Counted from the first letter of the stretch, positions 43,118-52,761 are shown. The stretch is 64,000 bases of DNA from Microbacterium gallinarum (GCF_014837165.1 NZ_JACSPM010000002.1:186001-250000); one strand, 5' to 3'. Numbers and translations: made by a program. The notes: generated from the letters alone by a model not told the origin.

Positions 43118-46100
43118 ATGAAGCAGCCCCTAGTCCGACGCACGCTCGCGAGCCTGACGGCGATCGCCCTCGGCCTGACCGGCGTGATCGCCGCGACCCA
43201 GCCGGCCGTCGCCGCGACGACGCTCGTGGCCCACTACCCGCTGACCGAGACGACCGGAGCGATCGCGGTCGACGCAACCGGTGCCGGGCGCGACGGAACA
43301 TACGTGGGCTCGCCCGCCCTCACCGGCGGTGAAGGGGTGCGCCTCGACGGCGCCGACGACCACGTGAAGCTGCCGGACAATCTGCTGGCCGGGCTCACGT
43401 CGATCACCGTCAGCGCCGAGGTGCTCGTGCGTAGCGCCCAGGGCACGCCGTACTTCATCTACGGCTTCGGCAACACCGATTCCGCCGGCGTCGGCAACGG
43501 ATACCTCTACTCGACCGGCAACACGTACAAGACCTCGATCGCGTCGGGCAACTGGTCCACTGAGCAGACCGCCAACAGCAGCGCGAACCTCGAGCGCGAT
43601 GTGTGGAAGACGATCACCTACACGCTGGACGACGCAACCGACACGGCCCGCGTATACCTCGACGGCGTACAGGTCGCGCAGAACACCGGCGTCACGATCA
43701 CGCCGGGATCGATCGGCGGCGGCGTGACCACGGCGAACTACCTCGGCAGGTCGGTCTACGACGCCGACAAGCGCCTCGCCGGCAGCCTGCGCGATGTGCG
43801 CATCTACGACGCCGCCCTGAGCGCGTCGGAGGTGTCGGCCCTGGTTCCGAGCGACGACACGCGACTGCAGCGGGATGCTGCGGCTCTGTCGCTCGGCGAT
43901 CTGAGCGGCGTCACCGCGAACCTCACGCTGCCGACCACGGGCGCGAACGGCGCCGCGATCGCGTGGGCGTCCAGCGACTCGGCGACCGTCTCCGCCGCCG
44001 GCGTCGTCACCCGCCCCGCCGCCGGCGAGGCTCCGGCCGAGGTCACGCTGACCGCCACGCTCACGCGGGGTGCGGCATCCGCGACCCGCACCTTCACGGC
44101 GACGGTGCTTCCGCTCCCGGGTGGTGACCAGCTCGCCCAGGCCGACCTGGACGCGATCGTGATCCCGAACGCCGACGACATCCGCGGCAACATCACGCTG
44201 CCCACGTCGGGCCCGGTCAACGGCAGCGACGTCACCTGGAGCGCATCGCCCGCAGGCGTCATCACGACGAGCGCACAGGACGGCACCCCCGCTGGCGTCG
44301 TGACGCGCGGCGCCGCCGACACCGCGGTCACGCTGACCGCCACCGTTCCCGGCACCGCCGCGAGCCGCAGCATCCCCGTCACCGTCACCGCCGCGCCCGT
44401 CGACCTCGACACCGACTACACCGCCGGCTACCTGTGGACGCACTTCGCGGCCGAGGGCGGCTACGAGAAGATCTTCTACGGCTACAGCGAGGACGGCCTG
44501 CACTGGTCGAAGCTCAACGACAACAAGCCGATCCTCGCCAACCTCGCCGGCGACCTCGGCGTGCGCGACCCGCACCTCGTGCGCTCCCCCGACGGCGACA
44601 AGTACTGGATCATCGGGACCGACCTGCACGCCGAGGGCGGCGGTGCCGGGGGCTCCGGGTGGGACCAGCTCAACGCCAGCCAGAACCTGGTGGTGTGGGA
44701 GTCGACCGACCTCGTGAACTGGAGCGACCAGCGCATCGTGTTCGCCGGCTTCGACCAGGCCGGCTGCGTGTGGGCGCCCGAGGCGACCTACAACGAGGCG
44801 ACCGGCGAGTACTACGTGTACTGGGCGGCCCGCGACCGCACCGACGACGGCACCCCCGACTGGGCGCTGCGCATGTACCTCACGAAGACCCGCGACTTCG
44901 TCACATTCACCGAGCCCGAGATCTGGACGTCGCTCAACGAGAAGGGCGACGGACTCACGGGGCCGAACATCATCGACTCCACCATCGCGAAGGAGGGCGA
45001 CACCTACTACCGCTTCTCCACCTCCGACTGGCACACGGTCGTCGACACGGCACCCAGCCTCGACGGCCCCTGGACCCGCGAGATCGCGCGGGGCGAGGCA
45101 TCCGCTCACGGTCTGCGCGCTTCGATGGAAGGCCTCACGGTCTACCAGCTGCCCGACGGCCGCTGGGCAGCGATGGGCGACCAGAGCGGGTACTACGGCC
45201 ACATCGCCGACACGCTCGAGAGCCTGCAGTTCCGTCAGCTGACCGTGGGCAGCGGGGCCGATCAGTACTCGTTCGACCAGCGCTTCCGCCACGGCTCGGT
45301 GCTGCGCCTGTCGGCCGCTGAGGAGGAGCGCCTGCTCGAGGCGTACGGCGACGAGCCGGTCGACCCGGAGGAACCGGAGGAGCCGCAGCAGCAGCCGATC
45401 GCCGAGTACACCTTCGACGACGGGACGCTGGCGGACTCGGTGGGCAACGCCGACCTGACCAAGAGCGGCACGGCCGCGGTCGCGACCGACGCCGTTCAGG
45501 GCCAGGCACTCAAGCTGGACGGCTCGGCCAACGGCTTCGCCGCCTTCCCGACCGGCTTCTTCGACGGTCGCAGCACGATGACCGTGTCGATGGACGTCAA
45601 GTCCGAGAAGACCAGTGGCAACTTCTTCACCTTCGCGTTCGGCGCCGACACCAGCAAGTACTACTTCCTGCGGCTCCGCGGCGGCGACGTGCGCAGCGCC
45701 ATCACGCAGACGTCGTGGCAGAACGAGGCGGCCGTCACCGGAACCGTCAGCAGCGGTCAATGGCACCGCATCGACGTGGTGTTCGACGGCGCGAAGATGA
45801 CCGTGTACTCCGACGGCGTCAAGCTCGGCGAGAACGCGGCCCTCGGTGCCACGGTGGCCGACCTCGGCGAGAACCTGGTGGGCTACCTCGGCAAGTCGCT
45901 CTACTCGGCCGACGGGTACTTCCAGGGCTGGTTCGACAACGTGCGCGTCTACAACCGGGCGCTGTCGGCGGGCGAAGTGCTCGCCAACGCCGGCGTCACC
46001 GACCAGCTGCTCGAGGTGTCGCTGTCCGACCCGTCGAAGCTCAAGGTCGCGCCGTTCGTCGACTCCACCGCGCACACGGCCGTGATCCCCGTCGTGAAGG

Positions 46101-47473
46101 GCACCGACCTCACCGCGCTGGCGCCGACCTTCAGCACCGCACCGGGCGTCACCGTCTCGCCCGCGTCGGGCACGGTGGTCGACCTGAGCAGCCCGGTCAC
46201 CTACACGCTGTCCGAGCCGGACGGCGGGACCACCACGTGGACGATCGAGGCGCGGGTCGTGAACAGCCCCGTGCTGCCCGGCCTTTACGCCGATCCGAAC
46301 ATCGCGGTCTTCGGCGACACGTACTACATCTACGCCACGACGGACGGCTACGCCGGCTGGGGCGGCAAGGACTTCTACGTGTGGAGCTCGAAGAACCTCG
46401 TCGACTGGGAGCGCTCGGACGAGCCCTTCCTCACGCTCGACGGCGCGAACGGCAACGTGCCGTGGGCGACGGGCAACGCGTGGGCGCCCACGATCATCGA
46501 GCGGGACGGGAAGTACTACTTCTACTTCAGCGGGCACAACGCCGCGCTGAACCGCAAGACGATCGGCGTGGCCGTGGGCGACAGCCCCGAGGGACCGTTC
46601 GTGGCCCAGCCCACCGCGATGATCCTCAACAACGAGGAGGTCACGTCAGGCCAGGCGATCGACCCGGCCGCCTTCCACGACCCGGTGACCGGCACCTGGT
46701 ACCTCGGCTGGGGCAACGGCGGCAACGCGGCCGTGCTCGCCGAGCTGAACGACGACATGACCTCGCTCAAGACCGGGACGTACCAGCGCATCAACGGGCT
46801 CACGAACTTCCGTGAGGGTGTCTTCTTCAACTATCGCGAGGGGCTCTACCACCTGACGTACGCGATCGACGACACCGGGTCGGAGAACTACCGCGTCGGA
46901 TACGCCACGGCGACGAGCATGAACGGGCCGTGGACGTACCGCGGCGTGATCCTGCAGAAGGACCTGTCGCTCGGCATCAAGGGCCCTGGCCACAGCTCGA
47001 TCATCAACGTGCCGGGAACCGACGACTGGTACATCGCGTACCACCGCTTCGCGATCCCGGGCGGCGACGGCAACCATCGCGAGACGACGATCGACAAGCT
47101 CGAGTTCGGCACCGACGGCCTCATCAAGCCGGTGGTCCCGACGCTCGAGAGCGTCGCACCGCAGACGATCGACCTGCCGGAGGCCGGACCGCAGATCGAG
47201 GTCACCACGACCTCGCGCTGCATCGCGGGCAAGGTGACGCTCGTCGTGCAGGCGATGAACGTCGATGACATCGCCGCGACTCTCGCCGTCCGGACGACGT
47301 ACGGCAGCAAGACCGTCGTGGTCCAGCCGGGCAAGACGACGTCGCAGGCGTTCACCACGCGCCTGGCGAACATCGAGGCCGGCACGGTGTCGGTCACGGC
47401 GGATGCGACACGCGACGGCGAGCCGGTCACCTCGGTGACCGAGGCGTCGTACGGGCTGCAGACCTGCGGCTGA
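43118..47473 (+). CDS. Secreted multidomain glycosidase with two GH43-like and two LamG domains
   Basis: The 1451-residue protein has a signal peptide (LTAIALGLTGVIAATQPAVA, cut near residue 33). LamG 1 covers ~35-235. Two Ig-like bacterial domains cover ~240-435. GH43-like domain 1 spans ~440-730 (YTAGYLWTHFAAEGGYEKIF; GVRDPHLVRSPDGDKYWII). An acidic DPEEPEEPQQQ linker leads to LamG 2 at ~760-955 and another Ig-like part at ~970-1045. GH43 domain 2 is ~1050-1340 (PGLYADPNIAVFGDTYYIYA; GPGHSSIINVPGTDDWYIAY). The C-terminal ~110 residues are an adhesion-like module ending in Cys. It is probably an arabinan- or xylan-active exo-enzyme acting outside the cell. GAAGGA precedes the start; two LacI-type sites lie upstream and a strong terminator lies downstream. 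Confidence 0.9.
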   Translation: MKQPLVRRTLASLTAIALGLTGVIAATQPAVAATTLVAHYPLTETTGAIAVDATGAGRDGTYVGSPALTGGEGVRLDGADDHVKLPDNLLAGLTSITVSAEVLVRSAQGTPYFIYGFGNTDSAGVGNGYLYSTGNTYKTSIASGNWSTEQTANSSANLERDVWKTITYTLDDATDTARVYLDGVQVAQNTGVTITPGSIGGGVTTANYLGRSVYDADKRLAGSLRDVRIYDAALSASEVSALVPSDDTRLQRDAAALSLGDLSGVTANLTLPTTGANGAAIAWASSDSATVSAAGVVTRPAAGEAPAEVTLTATLTRGAASATRTFTATVLPLPGGDQLAQADLDAIVIPNADDIRGNITLPTSGPVNGSDVTWSASPAGVITTSAQDGTPAGVVTRGAADTAVTLTATVPGTAASRSIPVTVTAAPVDLDTDYTAGYLWTHFAAEGGYEKIFYGYSEDGLHWSKLNDNKPILANLAGDLGVRDPHLVRSPDGDKYWIIGTDLHAEGGGAGGSGWDQLNASQNLVVWESTDLVNWSDQRIVFAGFDQAGCVWAPEATYNEATGEYYVYWAARDRTDDGTPDWALRMYLTKTRDFVTFTEPEIWTSLNEKGDGLTGPNIIDSTIAKEGDTYYRFSTSDWHTVVDTAPSLDGPWTREIARGEASAHGLRASMEGLTVYQLPDGRWAAMGDQSGYYGHIADTLESLQFRQLTVGSGADQYSFDQRFRHGSVLRLSAAEEERLLEAYGDEPVDPEEPEEPQQQPIAEYTFDDGTLADSVGNADLTKSGTAAVATDAVQGQALKLDGSANGFAAFPTGFFDGRSTMTVSMDVKSEKTSGNFFTFAFGADTSKYYFLRLRGGDVRSAITQTSWQNEAAVTGTVSSGQWHRIDVVFDGAKMTVYSDGVKLGENAALGATVADLGENLVGYLGKSLYSADGYFQGWFDNVRVYNRALSAGEVLANAGVTDQLLEVSLSDPSKLKVAPFVDSTAHTAVIPVVKGTDLTALAPTFSTAPGVTVSPASGTVVDLSSPVTYTLSEPDGGTTTWTIEARVVNSPVLPGLYADPNIAVFGDTYYIYATTDGYAGWGGKDFYVWSSKNLVDWERSDEPFLTLDGANGNVPWATGNAWAPTIIERDGKYYFYFSGHNAALNRKTIGVAVGDSPEGPFVAQPTAMILNNEEVTSGQAIDPAAFHDPVTGTWYLGWGNGGNAAVLAELNDDMTSLKTGTYQRINGLTNFREGVFFNYREGLYHLTYAIDDTGSENYRVGYATATSMNGPWTYRGVILQKDLSLGIKGPGHSSIINVPGTDDWYIAYHRFAIPGGDGNHRETTIDKLEFGTDGLIKPVVPTLESVAPQTIDLPEAGPQIEVTTTSRCIAGKVTLVVQAMNVDDIAATLAVRTTYGSKTVVVQPGKTTSQAFTTRLANIEAGTVSVTADATRDGEPVTSVTEASYGLQTCG

Positions 47474-47489
47474 CCGCGCGGCAGTGATC

Positions 47490-47528
47490 ACGGGCCGGGT
47501 GCCGTCGTCGAGACGGCACCCGGCCCGT
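47490..47528 (+). terminator. Perfect 17-bp terminator after the GH43 gene
   Basis: ACGGGCCGGGTGCCGTC (47490-47506) and its complement (47512-47528) form a 17-bp stem with a 5-nt loop, 17 bp after the stop codon. Confidence 0.85.
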
Positions 47529-47543
47529 CGCTACTCTGTTGCG

Positions 47544-48491
47544 ATGGATGTGCACGGCGGCGGGAGTCGCCTCGTCTGGACCGACGTGCCGGTCTCCGTT
47601 CGCGCGCGCATCGAGGAGCTCGTCGGCGCGGCGGTGATCGCCACGACGACCGCGACCGGGGGCTTCTCCCCCGGCCTCGCCGCTCGCGTGGCGCTCTCCG
47701 ACGGACGCACCGTGTTCGTGAAGGCGGTGGGCACTGCGACCGGACCGGGCAGCGCCGATCTGCTGCGCCGCGAGCGCGACAACCTCGCGCGACTGGGCTC
47801 GCTCCCCTTCGCCTCGCGCATGATCGCCTCGAGCGACGACGGCGACTGGGTCGCGGTCGTGTTCGAGCACGTCACCGGCCGGGCGCCGAACCCTTCCGTC
47901 GCCGCCGAGCGGGCGCGGATGATCCGGGCGTTCGAAGAGGCTGCGGCATCCCTCACCCCGTCACCCATCGAGGCGGAGACGTTCGCGGCGCGCGCTCCCG
48001 ACGACCTCGACGGCTGGGCGAGGACCGCACCGGGCGACCCGGCGGCGCTCATCGACCCGTGGATCTCCGCGAATCTCGAGGCCGTGCGGACGCTGGCGGA
48101 AGGGTGGCGGGATGCCGCGGCCGGCGCCTCTCTCGTGCACGGTGACCTTCGAGCCGACAACATGCTGATGTCGGGCGACGACGTGGTGATCGTCGACTGG
48201 ACCGAGGTCTGCGTCGGCGCACCGTGGCTGGACTGGGTGCTGGCGGTGCCGAGCGTGTGCCTGTTCCCCGGCACGCCCTCCCCCGAGTCGGTGTTCGCGG
48301 AGTCGACGCTCGCAGCCACCGCGCCCGCCGCAGGCGTCACGTCGATCGTCGCCGCCGTCGCGGCCTACTTCCTGCGCTCCGCGGTGCGCCCGGTCGTGCC
48401 TCAGCTGCCGACCCTGCGCGACTTCCAGCGCGAGCAGGGCGTCGTCGCCGCCGCCTGGCTGCGCGAGCGCGTCGACGCGGGGCTCAGCTGA
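47544..48491 (+). CDS. Aminoglycoside phosphotransferase (APH) family protein
   Basis: The 315-residue protein has the kinase-like fold: TATGGFSPGLAARVALSDGR and TVFVKAVGT (ATP-binding Lys), catalytic loop ASLVHGDLRADNMLM and metal Asp in VVIVDWTEVCVGAPWLDWVL. Resistance genes and many housekeeping kinases share this fold; no context supports antibiotic resistance here. It follows the GH43 terminator and has its own weak promoter region. Confidence 0.87.
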   Translation: MDVHGGGSRLVWTDVPVSVRARIEELVGAAVIATTTATGGFSPGLAARVALSDGRTVFVKAVGTATGPGSADLLRRERDNLARLGSLPFASRMIASSDDGDWVAVVFEHVTGRAPNPSVAAERARMIRAFEEAAASLTPSPIEAETFAARAPDDLDGWARTAPGDPAALIDPWISANLEAVRTLAEGWRDAAAGASLVHGDLRADNMLMSGDDVVIVDWTEVCVGAPWLDWVLAVPSVCLFPGTPSPESVFAESTLAATAPAAGVTSIVAAVAAYFLRSAVRPVVPQLPTLRDFQREQGVVAAAWLRERVDAGLS

Positions 48492-48517
48492 GGCGGCGCC
48501 ACCGGTGCGCCCTGGGC

Positions 48518-49759
48518 TCACTCCGCCGTCGCGGTGCGCACCGGCGACAGGAGGGCGATGAGGAAGGCGGTCGCGAAGACCGCGGCGATCCCGAAGAGCA
48601 CCGCGTTCAGATCGGCCAGGGACGCGGCCGTCCCTCCCGCGATCGCGCCCAGTGCGGCGAACGTGCGATTCACGGAACGCAGCGTGCCGTTCACGCGTCC
48701 GAGCAGGGCGTCCGGCGTCACGATCTGCCGGAAGCTCATCTCGTTCGCGTTCTCCACTCCCGCTGCGAACCCCTGCAGCGCGAACGCGGCGAAGAGCGCC
48801 ACCAGCGCACTCGTTCCGGCCGCCTCGGTGTCGGGGATGAGCGCGATCGTCGCCCACGCCACGGGGTAGAGACCGCGGGCGCACGTGATCACCGCTCCGG
48901 GGCCGAAGCGGCTTCCGGTGCGCGACGCGATCGCCGCGCCGAGCAGCGTCGCCGCACCGCCGACCGCGAAGAGCAGCCCGTAGGCGAACGGCGACAGCCC
49001 GAGAGCCCGCAGCGCGAAGACCGCGAGGACCGTGAGCGCTGCGGCGTTCGCGAAGAACCAGACGTGGGTCGACCAGGCGAGTGGCGTCAGGGTGCGGTGC
49101 CGATACGACCAGCGCAGCCCCTCGGCGATCTCGCGGCGCAGCGAGCGCTCGGCGCGGCCGCGCTCGAGGGTCTCGGAGATGCGCGCACCCGCGATGAGCA
49201 CGGCGTCGACGATGTAGGTCACGGCATCGACCGCGATCGCGAGCGGTGCGCCGATGAGGCCGACGAGCCCGCCGCCGAGTGCGGGGCCGGCGGTCTGTGC
49301 TGCAGCCTCGGCCTGGTCGAGCCGGGCATTGGCGGCGAGGAGCGCGCGCCGCTCGACGATCTGCGGCAGGAGCGACTGGGTCGCGGCGAATCCGAACACT
49401 GCGAACGAGCCGAAGAGCAGGAGCAGCCCCACGAGGACCCACACATCCAGGAGCCCGGCCAGCCACAGCGCCGGGATGAGCGCCAGGCTGACGGCCCTGC
49501 CGACGCTCGCCCACACCAGCACGCGCTGGCGGCGCCACCGATCGACGTACACTCCGGCGACCAGGCCCAGCAGCGCGTAGGGGACGAACTGCGCCGCCGC
49601 GACGATCCCGACCTCGAACGGATCGGCCTCGAGCACGTCGACGACGAGCACGGGCATCGCCACAGCGGTCAGCGCCGTTCCGAAGGCGCCGATGGCGACA
49701 GCGGAGAAGTAGCGGACGAACGCCGGGCGGCGGAAGAGTCCTTCCTCCCGCTCGCCCAT
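48518..49759 (-). CDS. MFS transporter (drug/solute efflux type)
   Basis: The 413-residue protein has 12 predicted helices: YFSAVAIGAFGTALTAVAMP, VPYALLGLVAGVYVDRWRRQ (motif A-like RxxR loop), SFAVFGFAATQSLLPQIVER and AYGLLFAVGGAATLLGAAIA among them. The FVPYALLGLVAGVYVDRW pattern belongs to MFS_3/enterobactin-exporter-like transporters. The substrate is unknown. It is convergent with the phosphotransferase gene. Confidence 0.88.
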   Translation of the reverse strand: MGEREEGLFRRPAFVRYFSAVAIGAFGTALTAVAMPVLVVDVLEADPFEVGIVAAAQFVPYALLGLVAGVYVDRWRRQRVLVWASVGRAVSLALIPALWLAGLLDVWVLVGLLLLFGSFAVFGFAATQSLLPQIVERRALLAANARLDQAEAAAQTAGPALGGGLVGLIGAPLAIAVDAVTYIVDAVLIAGARISETLERGRAERSLRREIAEGLRWSYRHRTLTPLAWSTHVWFFANAAALTVLAVFALRALGLSPFAYGLLFAVGGAATLLGAAIASRTGSRFGPGAVITCARGLYPVAWATIALIPDTEAAGTSALVALFAAFALQGFAAGVENANEMSFRQIVTPDALLGRVNGTLRSVNRTFAALGAIAGGTAASLADLNAVLFGIAAVFATAFLIALLSPVRTATAE

Positions 49760-49914
49760 CGCCCTCCGTCACGTCGTCGTCTGTCCAGACTGTCAGAACG
49801 CCGGCTCATCTCGCGTCGGCGGCACGGCCCGCCGTGGCGCAGCAGAGACGTCAGCGACCCGCCGTCTCATCCTGTTCGGATGACGCGCGCACCCGTACCC
49901 CTGTCGATAAAGTC

Positions 49915-50289
49915 ATGCGCATGGCATCAGGACATCACCAGCAGGACGCACCGCACGGCGGTGTGCTCAGCGGCAACGGCAGCCCGGGGCTCTGGGGCGC
50001 GCTGCTCGGCCTCATCATCTTCGCGTTCGTCGCCGTGCCGATCTCGGCGGCCGTGCGCTTCGCGACGCACCCCGCCACACAGCAGCTCTTCGGCGGCCGC
50101 CTCTCGGAGGCGACCACCGGCGGGTACGTGGCCTTCTGGTGGATCGTCGCGATCCTGCTCTTCGCGCTGCCGTTCCTCGTCGGCTGGGCCGTCGCCAAGC
50201 TGTCGGGCAAGACGCTCGCCATCGTCGGCGCGATCCTCGCGGTGTTCTTCATCGCGATCCTGATCATGGGGCAGCTGTTCGTCTTCTGA
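49915..50289 (+). CDS. Small membrane protein, hypothetical
   Basis: The 124-residue product has three membrane helices: LWGALLGLIIFAFVAVPISA, VAFWWIVAILLFALPFLVGW and AIVGAILAVFFIAILIMGQL. A His/Gly-rich N-terminus MRMASGHHQQDAPHGG precedes them. I do not recognise a family. The start is an ATG at 49915 or 49921. It lies 49 bp before the COG2345 regulator on the same strand and may share its transcript. Confidence 0.65.
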   Translation: MRMASGHHQQDAPHGGVLSGNGSPGLWGALLGLIIFAFVAVPISAAVRFATHPATQQLFGGRLSEATTGGYVAFWWIVAILLFALPFLVGWAVAKLSGKTLAIVGAILAVFFIAILIMGQLFVF

Positions 50290-50338
50290 CGTGAGCGGTG
50301 GGCGGCGGCATGCCCCGCCGCCCCGGGATAATGGAGAC

Positions 50339-50956
50339 ATGACCGCCGGATACAGCGCGATCTCGAGCTACTCACGCGTCGAGATCATGCATCTGATCCA
50401 GCAGAGGGCCCGGCGGCCGATCGCGGAACTCGTCGAGGCCACCGGCCTCCACCCCAACACCGTGCGCGAGCACCTGCAGCGGCTGATCGAGGCCGGGTAC
50501 GTCATCGCCGAGACGGAGCGCCGCACCACGCGGGGTCGTCCCCGCGTGCTCTACACCGCGGCGACCGGCGAAGCGGCGGCCGGCGAAGCGGCGGCGTACA
50601 GTCCGGTCGCCGTCCGGAGGGCGAAGGATGCCGCGCGTCGCGGCGACCTGCTGCGCCGGGTCTACCCGACCGAGGCCGGCGACGCCCTCCCGCCGGACGC
50701 CCTGCACCAGCTCGACGCGCTGGTGGACGATCTCGCCGCGGCCGGGTTCGACCCGCTCGTGGACGAGGACACCCTGACCGTCGACCTCACCCCGTGCCCG
50801 CACGCGCCCGCGACCGACCACCGCGGCACGCTGTGCCAGGTGCACGTCGGCCTCATGGATTCCGTGCTCGCCCAGGCCGGCGGGCCTCTGAAGGTCGAGG
50901 GCATTGCGCCGGCGTGCGATCCCGCGCAGTGCGTGGTGCACCTCTCGGCGCAGTGA
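50339..50956 (+). CDS. COG2345-type ArsR-like regulator with C-terminal Cys cluster
   Basis: The 205-residue protein has an N-terminal winged helix (YSRVEIMHLIQQRARRPIAE, GLHPNTVREHLQRLIEAGYV, TRGRPRVLYTA) and a C-terminal domain with four Cys: LTPCPHAP, LCQVHVGL and CDPAQCVV. COG2345 includes SufR, which senses iron-sulfur cluster status through similar cysteines. The function here is not proven. It lies upstream of a DUF222 gene, not of suf genes; no suf genes are visible. Confidence 0.85.
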   Translation: MTAGYSAISSYSRVEIMHLIQQRARRPIAELVEATGLHPNTVREHLQRLIEAGYVIAETERRTTRGRPRVLYTAATGEAAAGEAAAYSPVAVRRAKDAARRGDLLRRVYPTEAGDALPPDALHQLDALVDDLAAAGFDPLVDEDTLTVDLTPCPHAPATDHRGTLCQVHVGLMDSVLAQAGGPLKVEGIAPACDPAQCVVHLSAQ

Positions 50957-51042
50957 CGGCAGGGTGTTACCGGTTCCTCCACAAGCGGGTCGAGCGGGCG
51001 GTCATCCACAGCGGTTTCGTCATTTGATCTGGGATTCTGTGT

Positions 51043-51056
51043 CGACATCGATGTCG
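51043..51056. promoter_or_regulatory. 14-bp palindrome CGACATCGATGTCG upstream of the second DUF222 gene
   Basis: This exact palindrome lies 24 bp before the DUF222-HNH start at 51080. It could be a repressor site or a chance product of GC-rich sequence; no second copy is seen in the leader. Confidence 0.3.
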
Positions 51057-51079
51057 GAGGGGGTCGGCAGAATGGGGTC

Positions 51080-52489
51080 ATGACAGACCTCGCCGAACCG
51101 CTCAGCGCGATCTGTCACGAGCTCGGCGCCCTCGTCACCGAGGCCTTCGACTCCCACATCGCCGCGCGCCTGTCAGACGACGACCTCCTCGCGGCCCTCG
51201 CCGCGCTGGCTCGCCTCCGCCGCCAGACCGACGCATTGCTGGCCGAGTTGGCGGCGCAGGTCGATGAGCGAGCGGATGCTGCGCCCCACGCCGAACGCAT
51301 CACCACAGTGCACGGCTGCCGATCGGTCAGCGAACTCGTGCAGCGCGTGACGCTGGTCTCGCGCCGCACGGCCGGAGAACTGCTGCGCGCGGGCCGAGGA
51401 ATCGCGCAGGACACCGCGCCGACGACCGGCACGGCACTCGATGCGTCCTATCCCGCCATGCGCACGGCGGCCGCCGACGGCGTCGTGGGGATCGATGCGC
51501 TCCTCGCCGTCATCGACACTCTCGACCGCGCCGAGTGCGAGGGTCCGGAGCGCCGCAGCGCCGACGACGAACTGGCCATCGCCGCACGCGGGGCCGACGA
51601 GGGCGCGCAGCCGTGCGCCGAGGAGCTGCGACTGCAGGCGAGCGTGTGGGCGATGTACCTCGACCCCGACGGCGCCGAGCCCCGCGAGGCGCGTGCACTC
51701 CGCAAGCGCGGGCTGACGCTCGGCGCATGTCGCGACGGACTGGTCCCGCTCCGCGGCTCGCTGCTTCCCGAGGTCGCAGGGCAGCTCCGCCGCGTCTTCG
51801 ACAGCCTGCTGAGCCCGAAGGTCACCGCGTCGGCGACGGGGCCCGCCTTCGTGGAGAGCGAGACGGTCTCGACGGACGACGCCGACGCCCGCAGCCGCGT
51901 GCAGAAGCAGCACGACGCCCTCGCGACCGCCTTGACGGTCGCCGCGCGTTCGGGCGAGCTGCCGACCATCGGCGGCTCCGCGCCGACACTCGTCGTCTCC
52001 GTGCGGGCCGATGACCTGGCGCAGGATCGCGGCTACGCGCACCTCGACGACTGCGACGAGCCGATGGCCCTCTCCGTCGCGCGCCAGGTCGCGTGCACGG
52101 GCGCCGTGCAGCGGGTGAGCGTCGACGAACGAGGCCGCATCCTCTCCATCGGCATCGCAGACCGCGTCTTCGCCGCCCACCAGCGCAAGGCCATCGCGCT
52201 GCGCGACGGCGGCTGCGTCATTCCCGGCTGCAGCGTGCCGTCGGCCTGGTGCGAGATCCACCACGTGGAAGAGGCGGAGCGGGGCGGCCCCACTCACACC
52301 GATAACGGAGTCCTCCTCTGCTGGTTCCATCACCGCACGATCGACACCGGCGGATGGAAGGTGAGGATGAATCGCGGAGTGCCCGAGATCCGCGGCCCGT
52401 CCTGGTGGGATTCCTCCGCCCGCTGGCATCCCGCGACGAAGTCTCCGACCCGGCTGCTCGATCGGCGCGACGCGCGGCGCCCGGCGTGA
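51080..52489 (+). CDS. HNH endonuclease with DUF222 (13E12 repeat family), second copy
   Basis: The 469-residue protein has a DUF222 region with LLAALAALARLRRQTDALLA and a C-terminal HNH: CVIPGCSVPSAWCEIHHVEE and TDNGVLLCWFHHRTID. Residues EIHH, N and HH are present, along with a Cys pair. It is about 10% longer than the copy at 12300 and differs in its C-terminal tail (GPSWWDSSARWHPATKSPTR), which suggests an ancient paralogue, not a recent duplicate. The 3' side adjoins a 15-bp minisatellite. Confidence 0.9.
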   Translation: MTDLAEPLSAICHELGALVTEAFDSHIAARLSDDDLLAALAALARLRRQTDALLAELAAQVDERADAAPHAERITTVHGCRSVSELVQRVTLVSRRTAGELLRAGRGIAQDTAPTTGTALDASYPAMRTAAADGVVGIDALLAVIDTLDRAECEGPERRSADDELAIAARGADEGAQPCAEELRLQASVWAMYLDPDGAEPREARALRKRGLTLGACRDGLVPLRGSLLPEVAGQLRRVFDSLLSPKVTASATGPAFVESETVSTDDADARSRVQKQHDALATALTVAARSGELPTIGGSAPTLVVSVRADDLAQDRGYAHLDDCDEPMALSVARQVACTGAVQRVSVDERGRILSIGIADRVFAAHQRKAIALRDGGCVIPGCSVPSAWCEIHHVEEAERGGPTHTDNGVLLCWFHHRTIDTGGWKVRMNRGVPEIRGPSWWDSSARWHPATKSPTRLLDRRDARRPA

Positions 52490-52545
52490 CGGTGGCCGTG
52501 TCCGCCTGGGCGCGTGAGGCGGTGCTCGTGAGCCGGCGCGCGGGG

Positions 52546-52695
52546 CCGGTTCGCGGAGACGCGGCGCACGGAGACGCTTGCGCGGCAGACGCAGCGCGCG
52601 CAAACGCGGCGCATGCAGACGCAGCGCGTGCAGACGCAGCGCATGCAGACGCAGCGCATGCAAACGCGGCGCGCGCAAACGCGGCGCACGGAGAC
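52546..52695. repeat. 15-bp minisatellite, about ten units, between DUF222 and fdhD
   Basis: Units of GCRGCGCRYGCARAC repeat at exact 15-bp spacing from 52561 to 52695; 52546-52560 is a more diverged first unit. In one plus-strand frame it encodes a five-residue pattern (A[DN]AA[HR]). It lies between the two convergent genes, downstream of both stop codons, so it is not part of either protein. Confidence 0.8.
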
Positions 52696-52761
52696 GCGCG
52701 CGCCACGCAACCGCGCATGAGCGGCGCACGACGCCGGACGCGCGCCACCGTTCCGTCGCCG

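Noticed and set aside
43130..46537. 1135-codon open reading on the minus strand inside the GH43 gene
   Set aside because: It is a mirror reading of a strongly supported secreted enzyme and shows no recognisable domain.
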